Below are positions 1 through 6,851 of a stretch of 64,000 nt of DNA, piece by piece (positions within the stretch are counted from its first letter, which is position 1; every line of letters begins with the position of its first letter). Under the pieces are notes generated by a model. The model was given only the letters and a program-made list of their open reading frames with translations, was not told the DNA's origin and did no database searches. Where the stretch lies: contig DBUB01000001.1 of the NCBI GenBank assembly GCA_002307725.1, positions 1-64,000 of the forward strand, in the 5' to 3' direction. A program made the position numbers and the translations under genes. This DNA comes from Alphaproteobacteria bacterium UBA1301 (GTDB lineage: Bacteria; Pseudomonadota; Alphaproteobacteria; Micropepsales; Micropepsaceae).

Positions 1-649
1 CCTGCGAAATGTGTGAATCCCGTAGGGGGGGGGGAGGGGTGGGCTGGACATGGGTGTAGACCATCTCGTGGCGGCGCGTTTCCACCGCCGGAGCGCCGCC
101 GCCCCGCAACCGCCCGATGGTGTCGCCGATCTTGGCCGCCGTCAGTGCCATGCTCTCAGCCGACGACAGAAAGCGGATACGGTCGCCGGCATCGTAAGTC
201 AGCCGCGCCGAATTGAAGGCGATCTCGCGCATCAAAAAGCGGCATTCGGCGATCAAGCTGTTAAGTTCGGTTTCGGTATCGGACGCGTCCAGCGTCGTCG
301 TCGGCGGCGGCTTGCCGTTTAGCCGGGCGACAGCATTGTCGAAGCAGTTCGTCGCTTTCGGCGGCACCATCCCGTCATTGGCGGCAGCATCCATGCCGAC
401 GGTTTTTTCCCAGGCCTGCAGGATTTCTTCGTTCTCGGCATCGTCCTTGGTGCCGCGGACTTTGACGCGGGCGAAGTTTTCCGGGGTGGCGGTGTTTTTG
501 TCGGCGCGGTCTTTGGCGGCGGCGTCTTTGGCAGATTGCGCGGCTTCGGCCGCTTCGGCGGCTTGTTGTTCGCGATATTTGCGCATTTCTTCGACCCGCT
601 GCGCTTGGGCTTGTTCCTGATCGGTCAAACGGCGTTTGGTTTCGGACAT
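1..649 (-). CDS. Hypothetical protein, C-terminus cut by window edge
   Basis: A frame read leftward from ATG 649 is still open at the window edge, so at least 216 residues are seen and the C-terminus is missing. The start is preceded by GGAGAAGGA at a good ribosome-site distance. About the first 60 residues are charged and rich in Gln, Ala and Glu (MSETKRRLTDQEQAQAQR onward), which suggests a coiled coil. The middle and end (for example LIAECRFLMREIAFNSARL) look helical. The last visible part is proline-rich and is read through a run of ten G on the plus strand near positions 25-34, where a sequencing slip would shift the frame. No family was recognised and no signal peptide or membrane segment is visible. 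The antisense frames over this stretch are Arg/Ser-rich shadows. Confidence 0.6.
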   Translation of the reverse strand, partial: MSETKRRLTDQEQAQAQRVEEMRKYREQQAAEAAEAAQSAKDAAAKDRADKNTATPENFARVKVRGTKDDAENEEILQAWEKTVGMDAAANDGMVPPKATNCFDNAVARLNGKPPPTTTLDASDTETELNSLIAECRFLMREIAFNSARLTYDAGDRIRFLSSAESMALTAAKIGDTIGRLRGGGAPAVETRRHEMVYTHVQPTPPPPLRDSHISQ

Positions 650-868
650 GTGTGTCCTTCTCCATGGTTGGTTGCACCTATGGATGTGGGGATCGCTGCC
701 GCTTTTGTGCAGACGGGGATAGACCAACTGCGACTAAACTCGTCAGGCAATGCCGAAGTCGTTGGCAGCACTGACAGTTCTGCGACGGCCAAACCGGATT
801 ATGCGGTTAACGGGTGTGGGATAGGGAATGAGAAGAAGGAGCGGGTGCAAACTACCCGGGCCCGTGCC

Positions 869-1153
869 TCACGGCGGAGGCAGACGCGCCGGATGCTGGA
901 TCGTCAGGACCGATATTTCCTCGGCGTCGTAATCGGCTACGTAATAGACGACATAACCATACTTGCGCGTGATGTGCTTGCGCACACATTCGACCTTCTG
1001 GTCCCGGCCCAACGCAGGGAATGTCGTCAGAACATTGATGGAATCCAGTATAGCGGCGCGGACCCTGAGAGCCGCCGCGGGATTTTCAGCACGAATGTAA
1101 GCGGCGATGTCGATCAGGTCTTGGGTGGCGCGTGGGGTGAAGCGGAGCTTCAT
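869..1153 (-). CDS. ParE/RelE-family toxin
   Basis: This 94-residue protein has the ParE-like pattern: an N-terminal strand and helix (MKLRFTPRATQDLIDIAAYI), a second helix, then the C-terminal strands RKYGYVVYYVADYD and ISVLTIQHPAR. RelE/ParE-superfamily toxins are small globular proteins that poison gyrase or cleave mRNA; this one looks more like ParE because of the IAxYI helix and the final VLxIxHxxR motif. Its ATG overlaps the stop of the upstream antitoxin gene by four bases (ATGA), which is typical of a coupled toxin-antitoxin operon. The target is not known from sequence. Confidence 0.85.
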   Translation of the reverse strand: MKLRFTPRATQDLIDIAAYIRAENPAAALRVRAAILDSINVLTTFPALGRDQKVECVRKHITRKYGYVVYYVADYDAEEISVLTIQHPARLPPP

Positions 1154-1377
1154 GACTCAAAGCGGCGAAACGCAGCCTCGACCTCCTCTGGCGTGGAAAA
1201 CACCTTGGCCTTAGCTTGGGCCAATCCCTCCAAAACGGCAGGCAAATGTGCCGGATCGATTGCTTCCGGCTCACCATCGCCTTGCGCCAGCCGCAGCATG
1301 GCCCGCGCGATTTCGTCCTGGCTTTCGGCGGACAGGCGCGTGACAGCTTCCAGCGCTTCGGCGAGCAACTTGGTCAT
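1150..1377 (-). CDS. Antitoxin partner of the ParE-like toxin
   Basis: A 75-residue acidic, helical protein (MTKLLAEALEAVTRLSAESQ...EEVEAAFRRFES) lies directly upstream of the toxin and overlaps it by four bases. A longer frame starts at 1437, but its extra residues (MIRLRIAPLSWQ...) run through what looks like leader DNA, so the internal ATG at 1377 is preferred. The N-terminal LLAEALEAVTRLSAESQDEIARAML segment resembles small antitoxins that bind ParE-type toxins, and the C-terminal EEVEAAFRRF helix is the likely toxin-wrapping part. Such pairs usually repress their own promoter, but no operator was recognised. Confidence 0.75.
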   Translation of the reverse strand: MTKLLAEALEAVTRLSAESQDEIARAMLRLAQGDGEPEAIDPAHLPAVLEGLAQAKAKVFSTPEEVEAAFRRFES

Positions 1378-1420
1378 GGCTGGAGGATATAATACCATCG
1401 GTTGCCAGGAAAGAGGGGCT

Positions 1421-1780
1421 ATGCGCAAGCGGATCATCTACCAGCGCTGCGAGATCGGCAAAGTGAAGGTGGTGAAGGACTTTCTGCCGCCGCCCGACAA
1501 GCTGGTCTTGCGCGAAAGCGATGTGAAGGTGACCTTGTCGCTGTGTCAGCGCAGTGTCGACGCATTCAAACGCAAACCCGCAAAATAGTGGAAGACCTAC
1601 CAACGCCGGATACGCGCCCTGGTCGATACTTATTCGGAGCGCGAGGGGTGGATTTTACTCTGGCCACATGGGTTCTGCGTGATGGTCGGAACCACCCCCC
1701 AACCGAAACGTTGCGCGTTTCGACCTCCCCGTCGGCCTTCGCTGCTTTGCCCCGACAAGCAAAGGAAAAATGGCAGGTGA
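1421..1780 (+). pseudogene. CopG-like antitoxin interrupted by an in-frame TAG
   Basis: ATG 1421 follows a clear ribosome site (AAGAGGGG). The frame encodes 55 residues, MRKRIIYQRCEIGKVKVV then DFLPPPDKLVLRESDVKVT and LSLCQRSVDAFKRKPAK, and stops at TAG 1586-1588. Read past that codon in the same frame it continues WKTYQRRIRALVDTYSERE, which matches the rest of the ribbon-helix-helix pattern (SVDxFK ... YQxMIRxLVDxY) of CopG-like antitoxins as I recall the family. The next in-frame stop is at 1778-1780, well past the conserved part, which ends near 1650. The simplest reading is a nonsense mutation; amber read-through or a base-call error would also fit. No toxin partner lies beside it on this strand. 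Confidence 0.65.
1691..1730. repeat. Intergenic hairpin element, copy 1
   Basis: A C-rich lead (CCACCCCCCAAC) is followed by a perfect seven-base hairpin, CGAAACG at 1704-1710 and CGTTTCG at 1716-1722, and then ACCTCCCC at 1723-1730. A second element at 3781-3830 has the same layout: C-rich lead, different perfect hairpin, identical ACCTCCCC flank. This indicates a dispersed intergenic repeat family with a structured RNA or DNA stem. Confidence 0.55.
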
Positions 1781-1795
1781 ATTTTGTGTCCCTTC

Positions 1796-1921
1796 TTGTC
1801 ATGGCCCGCGACTGCGGGCCATCCAGTTTTCGCAGCACTGCCGCATCAGAACCGGCTTGAATGCCGGGATTGACAGGGGAACAACACCACCTGGATGGCC
1901 CGCAGTCGCGGGCCATGACAA
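1796..1921. repeat. Inverted pair of REP-like palindromes (BIME-like)
   Basis: Two 31-base sequences, 1796-1826 and 1891-1921, are exact reverse complements of each other. Each also contains its own hairpin, ATGGCCCGC, a four-base loop and GCGGGCCAT. The 64-base centre contains no gene. A head-to-head pair of short GC palindromes between genes is the layout of REP/BIME elements. No transposase gene of the RAYT type is present in the window, so any mobilising enzyme must be elsewhere. Confidence 0.75.
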
Positions 1922-2032
1922 CAGAGGGTGAAGGTCATCTGCGGTAACCCAGCCGATGACGGGCTGGTTCAACGGTGGCTGGCGTTCTTCGGTTTGGCGG
2001 CGTAGGAGAGGTCGCCAAACTTGGAGAACGTG

Positions 2033-2665
2033 ATGAAATCGGAAGTTTGGCTTAAAGGTCTCGATTCCCGGCTGGCGACGCAGCTTAAGTTCCTCATCGC
2101 CGCCGACCGGCTGAAGAGCGTCAACCGGGCTTGCCGCATCACTAGCGGCGAACGGTTCGAGAATTCGGCCGAGCATTCCTGGCACCTGACCTTGTTCGCG
2201 CTGGTGCTGCAGGAATGGGCGATTGCGCCGGTCGATATTTCCCGGGTTGTCCAGATGCTGATTCTGCACGATCTGATCGAATGCGAATGTGGCGACACGC
2301 CCTTGTTCGATAGCGCCAACGTCGCCACCCAAGACGCGCGCGAACAAGCGGCCGCCGATGTCATGTTCGGGATGCTACCGGACGATCAGAACCAAGCCTT
2401 GCGCGCGATCTGGGAGGAATTCGAAGCCGCCGCCACCGCCGACGCCAAATTCGCCAAGGCGCTCGACCGGCTGCAGCCGATCCTGCTCAACCATGTGATC
2501 GGCGGCGGCAGTTGGATCACGTACGACGTCGACATCACCCGCGAGCGCAGCCTGACGCAGAAGATTGAAAAAGGCTCGCCGGACTTGTGGGCGGCGGCCA
2601 ATGCCGCGTTCGAAGACGCGGTGCGCTGCGGCTGGATGAAACCGGCACCGGCGGACGGCCGTTAA
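2033..2665 (+). CDS. HD-domain hydrolase, YfbR-like (5'-deoxynucleotidase family)
   Basis: A 210-residue HD-superfamily phosphohydrolase. The metal-binding pattern is visible as NSAEHSWHLTLFA (first His pair), LILHDLIECECGDTP (the HD pair with following acidic residues) and a later acidic residue near the FAKALDRLQPILLNH helix. YfbR-like enzymes dephosphorylate deoxynucleoside 5'-monophosphates in the cytosol; the substrate here is inferred only from the family. A TTG at 2021 would add four residues, but GGAG at 2023-2026 is well spaced for ATG 2033, so that start is used. The gene converges on the NYN-domain gene, with six bases between the stops. Confidence 0.85.
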   Translation: MKSEVWLKGLDSRLATQLKFLIAADRLKSVNRACRITSGERFENSAEHSWHLTLFALVLQEWAIAPVDISRVVQMLILHDLIECECGDTPLFDSANVATQDAREQAAADVMFGMLPDDQNQALRAIWEEFEAAATADAKFAKALDRLQPILLNHVIGGGSWITYDVDITRERSLTQKIEKGSPDLWAAANAAFEDAVRCGWMKPAPADGR

Positions 2666-2671
2666 GCCCCC

Positions 2672-3250
2672 TCAACCGTAAGAGACAGTATCGTCTTCGC
2701 GCAGGGAAAATAGCTTTTGGCGCTGCATGCGGGCCAGGATGGCCGTGACTTGCAGCGCGTTGGGCCGCTTGGGGTAGCTCGACGCGATCATCCTAATCAG
2801 GCCGATGCGCGTCTTGGGCCGTTTTGGCTTCAGCTGCTTGCGCAGCATATCGACCGCCTTGCGGTAGCTCGCCTCGTCTTCCGGCGACAGATCGATGCCC
2901 AGCGGGGCGAGGTTTTCAATCCGGGTGCAGGCAAGCCCCAGCCGGTTGAGGAATTTGAGCAGCGGATCGAAGCCCTTGTCGCGCGAAAGCACGTAACAGG
3001 CGTATTTCTTGCTGATTTCGAGCACGCGCCCGAGATGGCAGGCAATGTGGAAATCGAGCGCGTTGGGGCCCGTCCCGCCCATCTTCACCCAGATCACCCG
3101 ATCGCCCAGCTTGGCGGCCGAGTCGTGAAGCGCCAATGGCACTTTCTGTTCGGCGCCGACAAACACCACGACATCGACATCCGCCTCCAGACTGGCAAGG
3201 TCGAAGGTCGAGATGTTTTCGAAATCGATCAGCAACAGCCTGCGGATCAT
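2672..3250 (-). CDS. NYN/PIN-like domain protein
   Basis: A 192-residue protein with a PIN-like nuclease fold: N-terminal RRLLLIDFENISTFDL supplies the first Asp and the Glu-Asn pair, WVKMGGTGPNALDFHIACHLG the central acidic site, and YVLSRDKGFDPLLKFLNR the third (DKGFDP). These are the hallmarks of NYN-family proteins, many of which are metal-dependent RNases. The C-terminal 50 residues are basic (KQLKPKRPKTRIGLIRMI) and may bind nucleic acid. No neighbour points to a particular RNA target. Confidence 0.75.
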   Translation of the reverse strand: MIRRLLLIDFENISTFDLASLEADVDVVVFVGAEQKVPLALHDSAAKLGDRVIWVKMGGTGPNALDFHIACHLGRVLEISKKYACYVLSRDKGFDPLLKFLNRLGLACTRIENLAPLGIDLSPEDEASYRKAVDMLRKQLKPKRPKTRIGLIRMIASSYPKRPNALQVTAILARMQRQKLFSLREDDTVSYG

Positions 3251-3348
3251 ACCAACCCCGTCCGGCGCCCGACACGCAGGCTCCGGCGAGGCGCCGCGAC
3301 TCGACCGGGCGCTTCACAGTATACAAGGCCGGTCGATTTTTGCTGAAA

Positions 3349-3732
3349 CTAGCGCTTCTGCCGGGCTTTGCGGGCAGCGTAGCGGGCGTCGCGGGCGGCT
3401 TTTTGGGCGTTGAGGAGTTCGGCGTATTTGGCCATCTGCTCATGCTTGGCCCGTTCGGCTTCGGCAATGGCTTCGGCTTCGAGCCGCAGACGCTCTTCTT
3501 CCGCGGCGCGGCGCTCGGCTTCGAGGCGCTCGGCTTCCGCCTTTTTCTCGGCTTCGCGCAGCGCTTGGCGCTGGTCGCGTTCCCGGGCGATACGGGCCCG
3601 TTCCGCTGCACGCTCGGCAGCGGTTTCCTTCATCGCTTCGGCGCGCTTCTTGGCGCGTTCGAGTTCGGCGGCACGCGCCTTGTTACGGTCTTGTAGTCGG
3701 TCAGTAAAACTATTGGGATTGAAAGCGGGCAT
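3349..3732 (-). CDS. DUF6481-family coiled-coil protein
   Basis: A 127-residue highly charged protein, almost entirely one predicted helix of Arg, Lys, Glu and Ala (for example RAKKRAEAMKETAAERAAER), with an N-terminal head MPAFNPNSFTDRLQDRNKAR typical of the DUF6481 group of small alphaproteobacterial proteins. There is no signal peptide or catalytic motif. The function is unknown; it is likely a soluble coiled-coil factor. It lies downstream of rpoD in the same direction, but a hairpin element at 3781-3830 separates them, so co-transcription is uncertain. Confidence 0.75.
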   Translation of the reverse strand: MPAFNPNSFTDRLQDRNKARAAELERAKKRAEAMKETAAERAAERARIARERDQRQALREAEKKAEAERLEAERRAAEEERLRLEAEAIAEAERAKHEQMAKYAELLNAQKAARDARYAARKARQKR

Positions 3733-3780
3733 TGTTACGTCAGGTACCTTTTCTCTTCGTCATCATCGGATTGGTGGGCA

Positions 3781-3830
3781 TCCCCCCACCCCAATTCGCG
3801 GTGCGAATTGGACCTCCCCTTAAGGGAAGG
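3781..3830. repeat. Intergenic hairpin element, copy 2, downstream of rpoD
   Basis: A perfect nine-base hairpin, CCAATTCGC at 3791-3799 and GCGAATTGG at 3803-3811, follows a C-rich lead and is followed by ACCTCCCC at 3812-3819 and a CCTTAAGGG palindrome. It lies just beyond the rpoD stop and could also help end rpoD transcription, although no U-tract is present. It shares layout and flank with the element at 1691-1730 but not the stem sequence. Confidence 0.55.
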
Positions 3831-3853
3831 TTACTTGGGTTGTTTCGTTCGCG

Positions 3854-6379
3854 TCAGTTGTCCAAGAACGAGCGCAGTTTGCGGCTCCGCGACGGGTGCT
3901 TGAGCTTGCGCAGCGCCTTGGCTTCGATCTGGCGAATGCGTTCGCGCGTCACGCTGAACTGCTGGCCGACCTCTTCGAGGGTGTGGTCGGTGTTCATGCC
4001 GATGCCGAAGCGCATGCGCAGCACGCGTTCTTCGCGCGGGGTCAGGGTTGCCAGCACTCGCGTCGTGGTTTCGCGCAAATTGGCCTGAATGGCCGCATCG
4101 ATCGGCAGGATCGCGTTCTTGTCCTCGATGAAATCGCCGAGGTGAGAATCTTCCTCGTCGCCGATCGGGGTTTCCAAACTGATCGGTTCCTTGGCGATTT
4201 TCAGGACCTTGCGGACCTTCTCCAAGGGCATGGCGAGACGCTCGGCGAGTTCTTCCGGCGTCGGCTCGCGGCCGATTTCGTGCAGCATTTGCCTGGACGT
4301 ACGAACGAGCTTGTTGATGGTCTCGATCATGTGGACAGGAATGCGGATGGTGCGCGCTTGGTCGGCGATCGAACGGGTGATCGCCTGGCGAATCCACCAG
4401 GTGGCATAAGTCGAGAACTTGTAGCCGCGGCGGTATTCGAATTTGTCGACCGCCTTCATCAAGCCGATGTTGCCTTCCTGAATGAGATCGAGGAACTGCA
4501 AACCGCGGTTGGTGTATTTTTTGGCGATGGAGATGACGAGGCGCAGATTGGCTTCGATCATTTCCTTTTTTGCGACGCCGGATTCGCGCTCGCCCTTTTG
4601 CACCGTCTGGACGATGCGGCGGAAATCCGCAATCGACTGGCGCATTTCCTGGGCCAGCGTTTGGATCTCGTCACGGAGGCCGTGAACCTTGTCGCGTTCA
4701 AGCGCGATAAAGTCCTTCCAGCCGGGGCGGGAAAGGCGGCCGACGCGGCGCGTCCAATTGGGATCGAGCTCGTTGCCGAAATGCTCTTTGAGGAAATCCT
4801 CACGGGCGGTGCCGTGGGTTTCGGCGAGGCGGAGCAGACGCCCCTCCAGGCTGACCAGACGGCGGTTGATGCCGTACATCTGATCGACCAAAGCCTCGAT
4901 GCGGTTGTTGTTGAGCTTGAGGCCTTTGACGAGATCGACGGTCTCGTTGCGCAGCTTTTTGAAACGGCGTTCCTGGCTGTTCGACAGTTCGTCGTCGGCC
5001 AAAGCGGCTTCGACGCTAGCGTCCTGCAGCTTGCCGAGCTTTTTGTAGAGATTGGCGATCTGGTCGAGCGTCGCCAGCACTTGCGGCTTGAGCGCGGCTT
5101 CCATCGCCGACAGCGGCAGATTGCCTTCATCGTCGAAATCGTCGCCATCCGCACCAGCATCGGCTTTCGCCGCGGCTTCGCCGGGATCGACCGGTTCGCC
5201 GTCTTCGGTCTTTTCCGCTGCCGGTTTCACCGCTTCGGGACGCGGCGGAGGAGGAGGTGGTGGTGGTGGCGGCGGCGGTGGCGGTGGCGCCGCTTCGGCA
5301 ACGTCGGGAACCACGGACGCCATTGCCGGCATCCCCGGGATCACCGGCATCCCTGGCATCTGCGGCAGCGCGGGGGCGCCATCGGTGGTGCCGTCCGGTC
5401 CGGTACCGTACATCGCTTCGAGATCAATGATGTCGCGTAAGAGAACCTTGCCTTCGTTGAGCTCGTCGCGCCAAACGGTCAGAGCTTCGAAGGTGAGCGG
5501 ACTCTCGCACAAGGCGCCGATCATCAGCTCGCGGCCGGCCTCGATACGCTTGGCAATGGCAATTTCACCCTCGCGGGACAAAAGCTCGACCGAGCCCATC
5601 TCACGCAGGTACATACGCACCGGATCATCGGTGCGGTCGTAGGTTTCGGTGGCGCCTTCCTTGGTGGTGGCGACGGCCTTGCCGGTTTCGGTGAGCGCCG
5701 GAACTTCGGCTTCAGCGCCTTCTTCCTGTTCGTCGCTCTCGATGACGTTGATGCCCATCTCGGACAGCATCGACATGGTGTCTTCGATCTGCTCGGAGGA
5801 CACCTTCTCGGACGGCATCACCTTATTGAGCTCGTCGTAGGTGACGTAACCGCGGGTCTTGGCGCGCGCGATCATCTTGCGTACGCCGACATCGCTCATG
5901 TCGAGCAATGGGGAATCGGGATCGCCCGGGGCTTCGTTCTCGCCCGGCTTGGCACCTGGTTTGGCCGGGGGCTTGACGCCCGGCTTCGCCGTCAGTGCAG
6001 CTTGTGGCGCGGCCGCAACGGCCGGCTGACCCTTCTTAACGGCGACCGCCGCTTTGACGGATTTCAACTCGGTCTTGGGCTCGGTCTTGGGCTCGGCCTT
6101 GGACTCGACTTTCGCCGTAGCCTTGGACTCCTGGGCCTTGGACTCCTTCACAGGGGGCTTGGGCACAGGGGGCTTCGGTGCCGGTTTGGCCTTGACGGGA
6201 CTTTTGACCGCAGCGGCCGCCTTGGCGGGCTTGGGAGCCGGTTTGGGCGCAGGTTTCTTCGCCTTGGCGGGCGCCGGTTTGGCACTGGCCGCCTTGGCGG
6301 GCGTACGCTTGACCGCCTGCTTAGCCAATTTGGGGGCCGGCTTTTGGGCTTTCGCCGGTTTCTTCGACTTGGTGACCAC
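3854..6379 (-). CDS. rpoD: Primary sigma factor RpoD (sigma-70) with long N-terminal tail
   Basis: An 841-residue housekeeping sigma factor. Region 1.1 spans about residues 158-215 (MSDVGVRKMIARAKTRGYVT), region 1.2 starts near 250 (DDPVRMYLREMG), regions 2.1-2.4 contain NLRLVISIAKKYTNRGLQF and YATWWIRQAITRSIADQAR, and region 4.2 ends the protein (VTRERIRQIEAKALRKLKH). It directs RNA polymerase to most promoters. Two parts are unusual. Residues 1-150 form a Lys/Pro/Ala tail resembling histone H1, and a run of 15 prolines (DNA 5243-5287) lies in the non-conserved region after region 1.2. The start is GTG 6379 with only a weak GGAC upstream; no ATG occurs before region 1.1, so the tail is probably translated. 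Primary sigma factors of relatives are clearly shorter. The gene follows an H1-like gene and dnaG. Confidence 0.97.
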   Translation of the reverse strand: MVTKSKKPAKAQKPAPKLAKQAVKRTPAKAASAKPAPAKAKKPAPKPAPKPAKAAAAVKSPVKAKPAPKPPVPKPPVKESKAQESKATAKVESKAEPKTEPKTELKSVKAAVAVKKGQPAVAAAPQAALTAKPGVKPPAKPGAKPGENEAPGDPDSPLLDMSDVGVRKMIARAKTRGYVTYDELNKVMPSEKVSSEQIEDTMSMLSEMGINVIESDEQEEGAEAEVPALTETGKAVATTKEGATETYDRTDDPVRMYLREMGSVELLSREGEIAIAKRIEAGRELMIGALCESPLTFEALTVWRDELNEGKVLLRDIIDLEAMYGTGPDGTTDGAPALPQMPGMPVIPGMPAMASVVPDVAEAAPPPPPPPPPPPPPPPRPEAVKPAAEKTEDGEPVDPGEAAAKADAGADGDDFDDEGNLPLSAMEAALKPQVLATLDQIANLYKKLGKLQDASVEAALADDELSNSQERRFKKLRNETVDLVKGLKLNNNRIEALVDQMYGINRRLVSLEGRLLRLAETHGTAREDFLKEHFGNELDPNWTRRVGRLSRPGWKDFIALERDKVHGLRDEIQTLAQEMRQSIADFRRIVQTVQKGERESGVAKKEMIEANLRLVISIAKKYTNRGLQFLDLIQEGNIGLMKAVDKFEYRRGYKFSTYATWWIRQAITRSIADQARTIRIPVHMIETINKLVRTSRQMLHEIGREPTPEELAERLAMPLEKVRKVLKIAKEPISLETPIGDEEDSHLGDFIEDKNAILPIDAAIQANLRETTTRVLATLTPREERVLRMRFGIGMNTDHTLEEVGQQFSVTRERIRQIEAKALRKLKHPSRSRKLRSFLDN

Positions 6380-6444
6380 TTTTCGTCCGTTACTGTTCCG
6401 TCGCGCGCGCGAGCGGTGATTTCAATTGTTTGCCCGTGGTCCGT

Positions 6445-6768
6445 TCACACGGCCTCGGGGGTGCCTTCCGGAGCCGGGACCACTATGGGCTCGACCGGTG
6501 CCGGAGCCGGAACGACGGCCTTCTTGGCCCGCCGCTTGGCGGCCTTCTTCTTCGCCGGCGCCCGCTTCTTGGCGACCTTTTTGGCCTTTTTCACGGCGCC
6601 TTTCTTGGCGACTTTCTTCGCGACTTTTTTAGCGACCCTCTTGACGGCCTTTTTCGCGGCCCGTTTGGCGGCCTTCTTCGCAACCTTTTTCGCGGCCCTT
6701 CTGGGGGCCACTTTCTTGGCGACTTTCTTCGCCTTCTTTGCTTTCTTCGCCTTCTTCTTCGCTGCCAT
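6445..6768 (-). CDS. Histone H1-like Lys/Ala-rich protein
   Basis: A 107-residue protein made mostly of KKxAKK, AAKKVAKK and KRAAKK units (MAAKKKAKKAKKAKKVAKKV at the start), ending in a neutral Pro/Val tail (VVPAPAPVEPIVVPAPEG). It lacks a globular domain and resembles bacterial histone H1-like proteins (HctB or AlgP type) that coat or condense DNA. The start is preceded by AGAGGG. It lies between dnaG and rpoD, 65 bases before rpoD and in the same direction, so it may be co-transcribed with the sigma factor, whose own tail has a similar composition. The low-complexity repeats make it prone to length changes. Confidence 0.8.
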   Translation of the reverse strand: MAAKKKAKKAKKAKKVAKKVAPRRAAKKVAKKAAKRAAKKAVKRVAKKVAKKVAKKGAVKKAKKVAKKRAPAKKKAAKRRAKKAVVPAPAPVEPIVVPAPEGTPEAV

Positions 6769-6809
6769 ATTCGGTTATCCCTCTATTGTGGTCCGCCGCG
6801 CGCGCGCCG

Positions 6810-6842
6810 GTAGAATCACAATGTATAACAGTTGGATTCTAC
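6810..6842. promoter_or_regulatory. Eight-base inverted repeat between dnaG and the H1-like gene
   Basis: GTAGAATC at 6810-6817 and GATTCTAC at 6835-6842 form a perfect inverted repeat with a 17-base AT-rich spacer, just past the dnaG stop and about 40-75 bases before the H1-like start. It could be an operator, a promoter-region palindrome for the H1-like gene and rpoD, or a weak transcript-end stem. The sequence alone does not decide. Confidence 0.4.
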
Positions 6843-6851
6843 GTGCTTGTC

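Noticed and set aside
3896..5440. Long plus-strand frame (514 codons) opposite rpoD
   Set aside because: It is antisense to a clear sigma factor; residues are low-complexity Arg/Gly/Trp and show no domain. It arises from GC-rich codon use.
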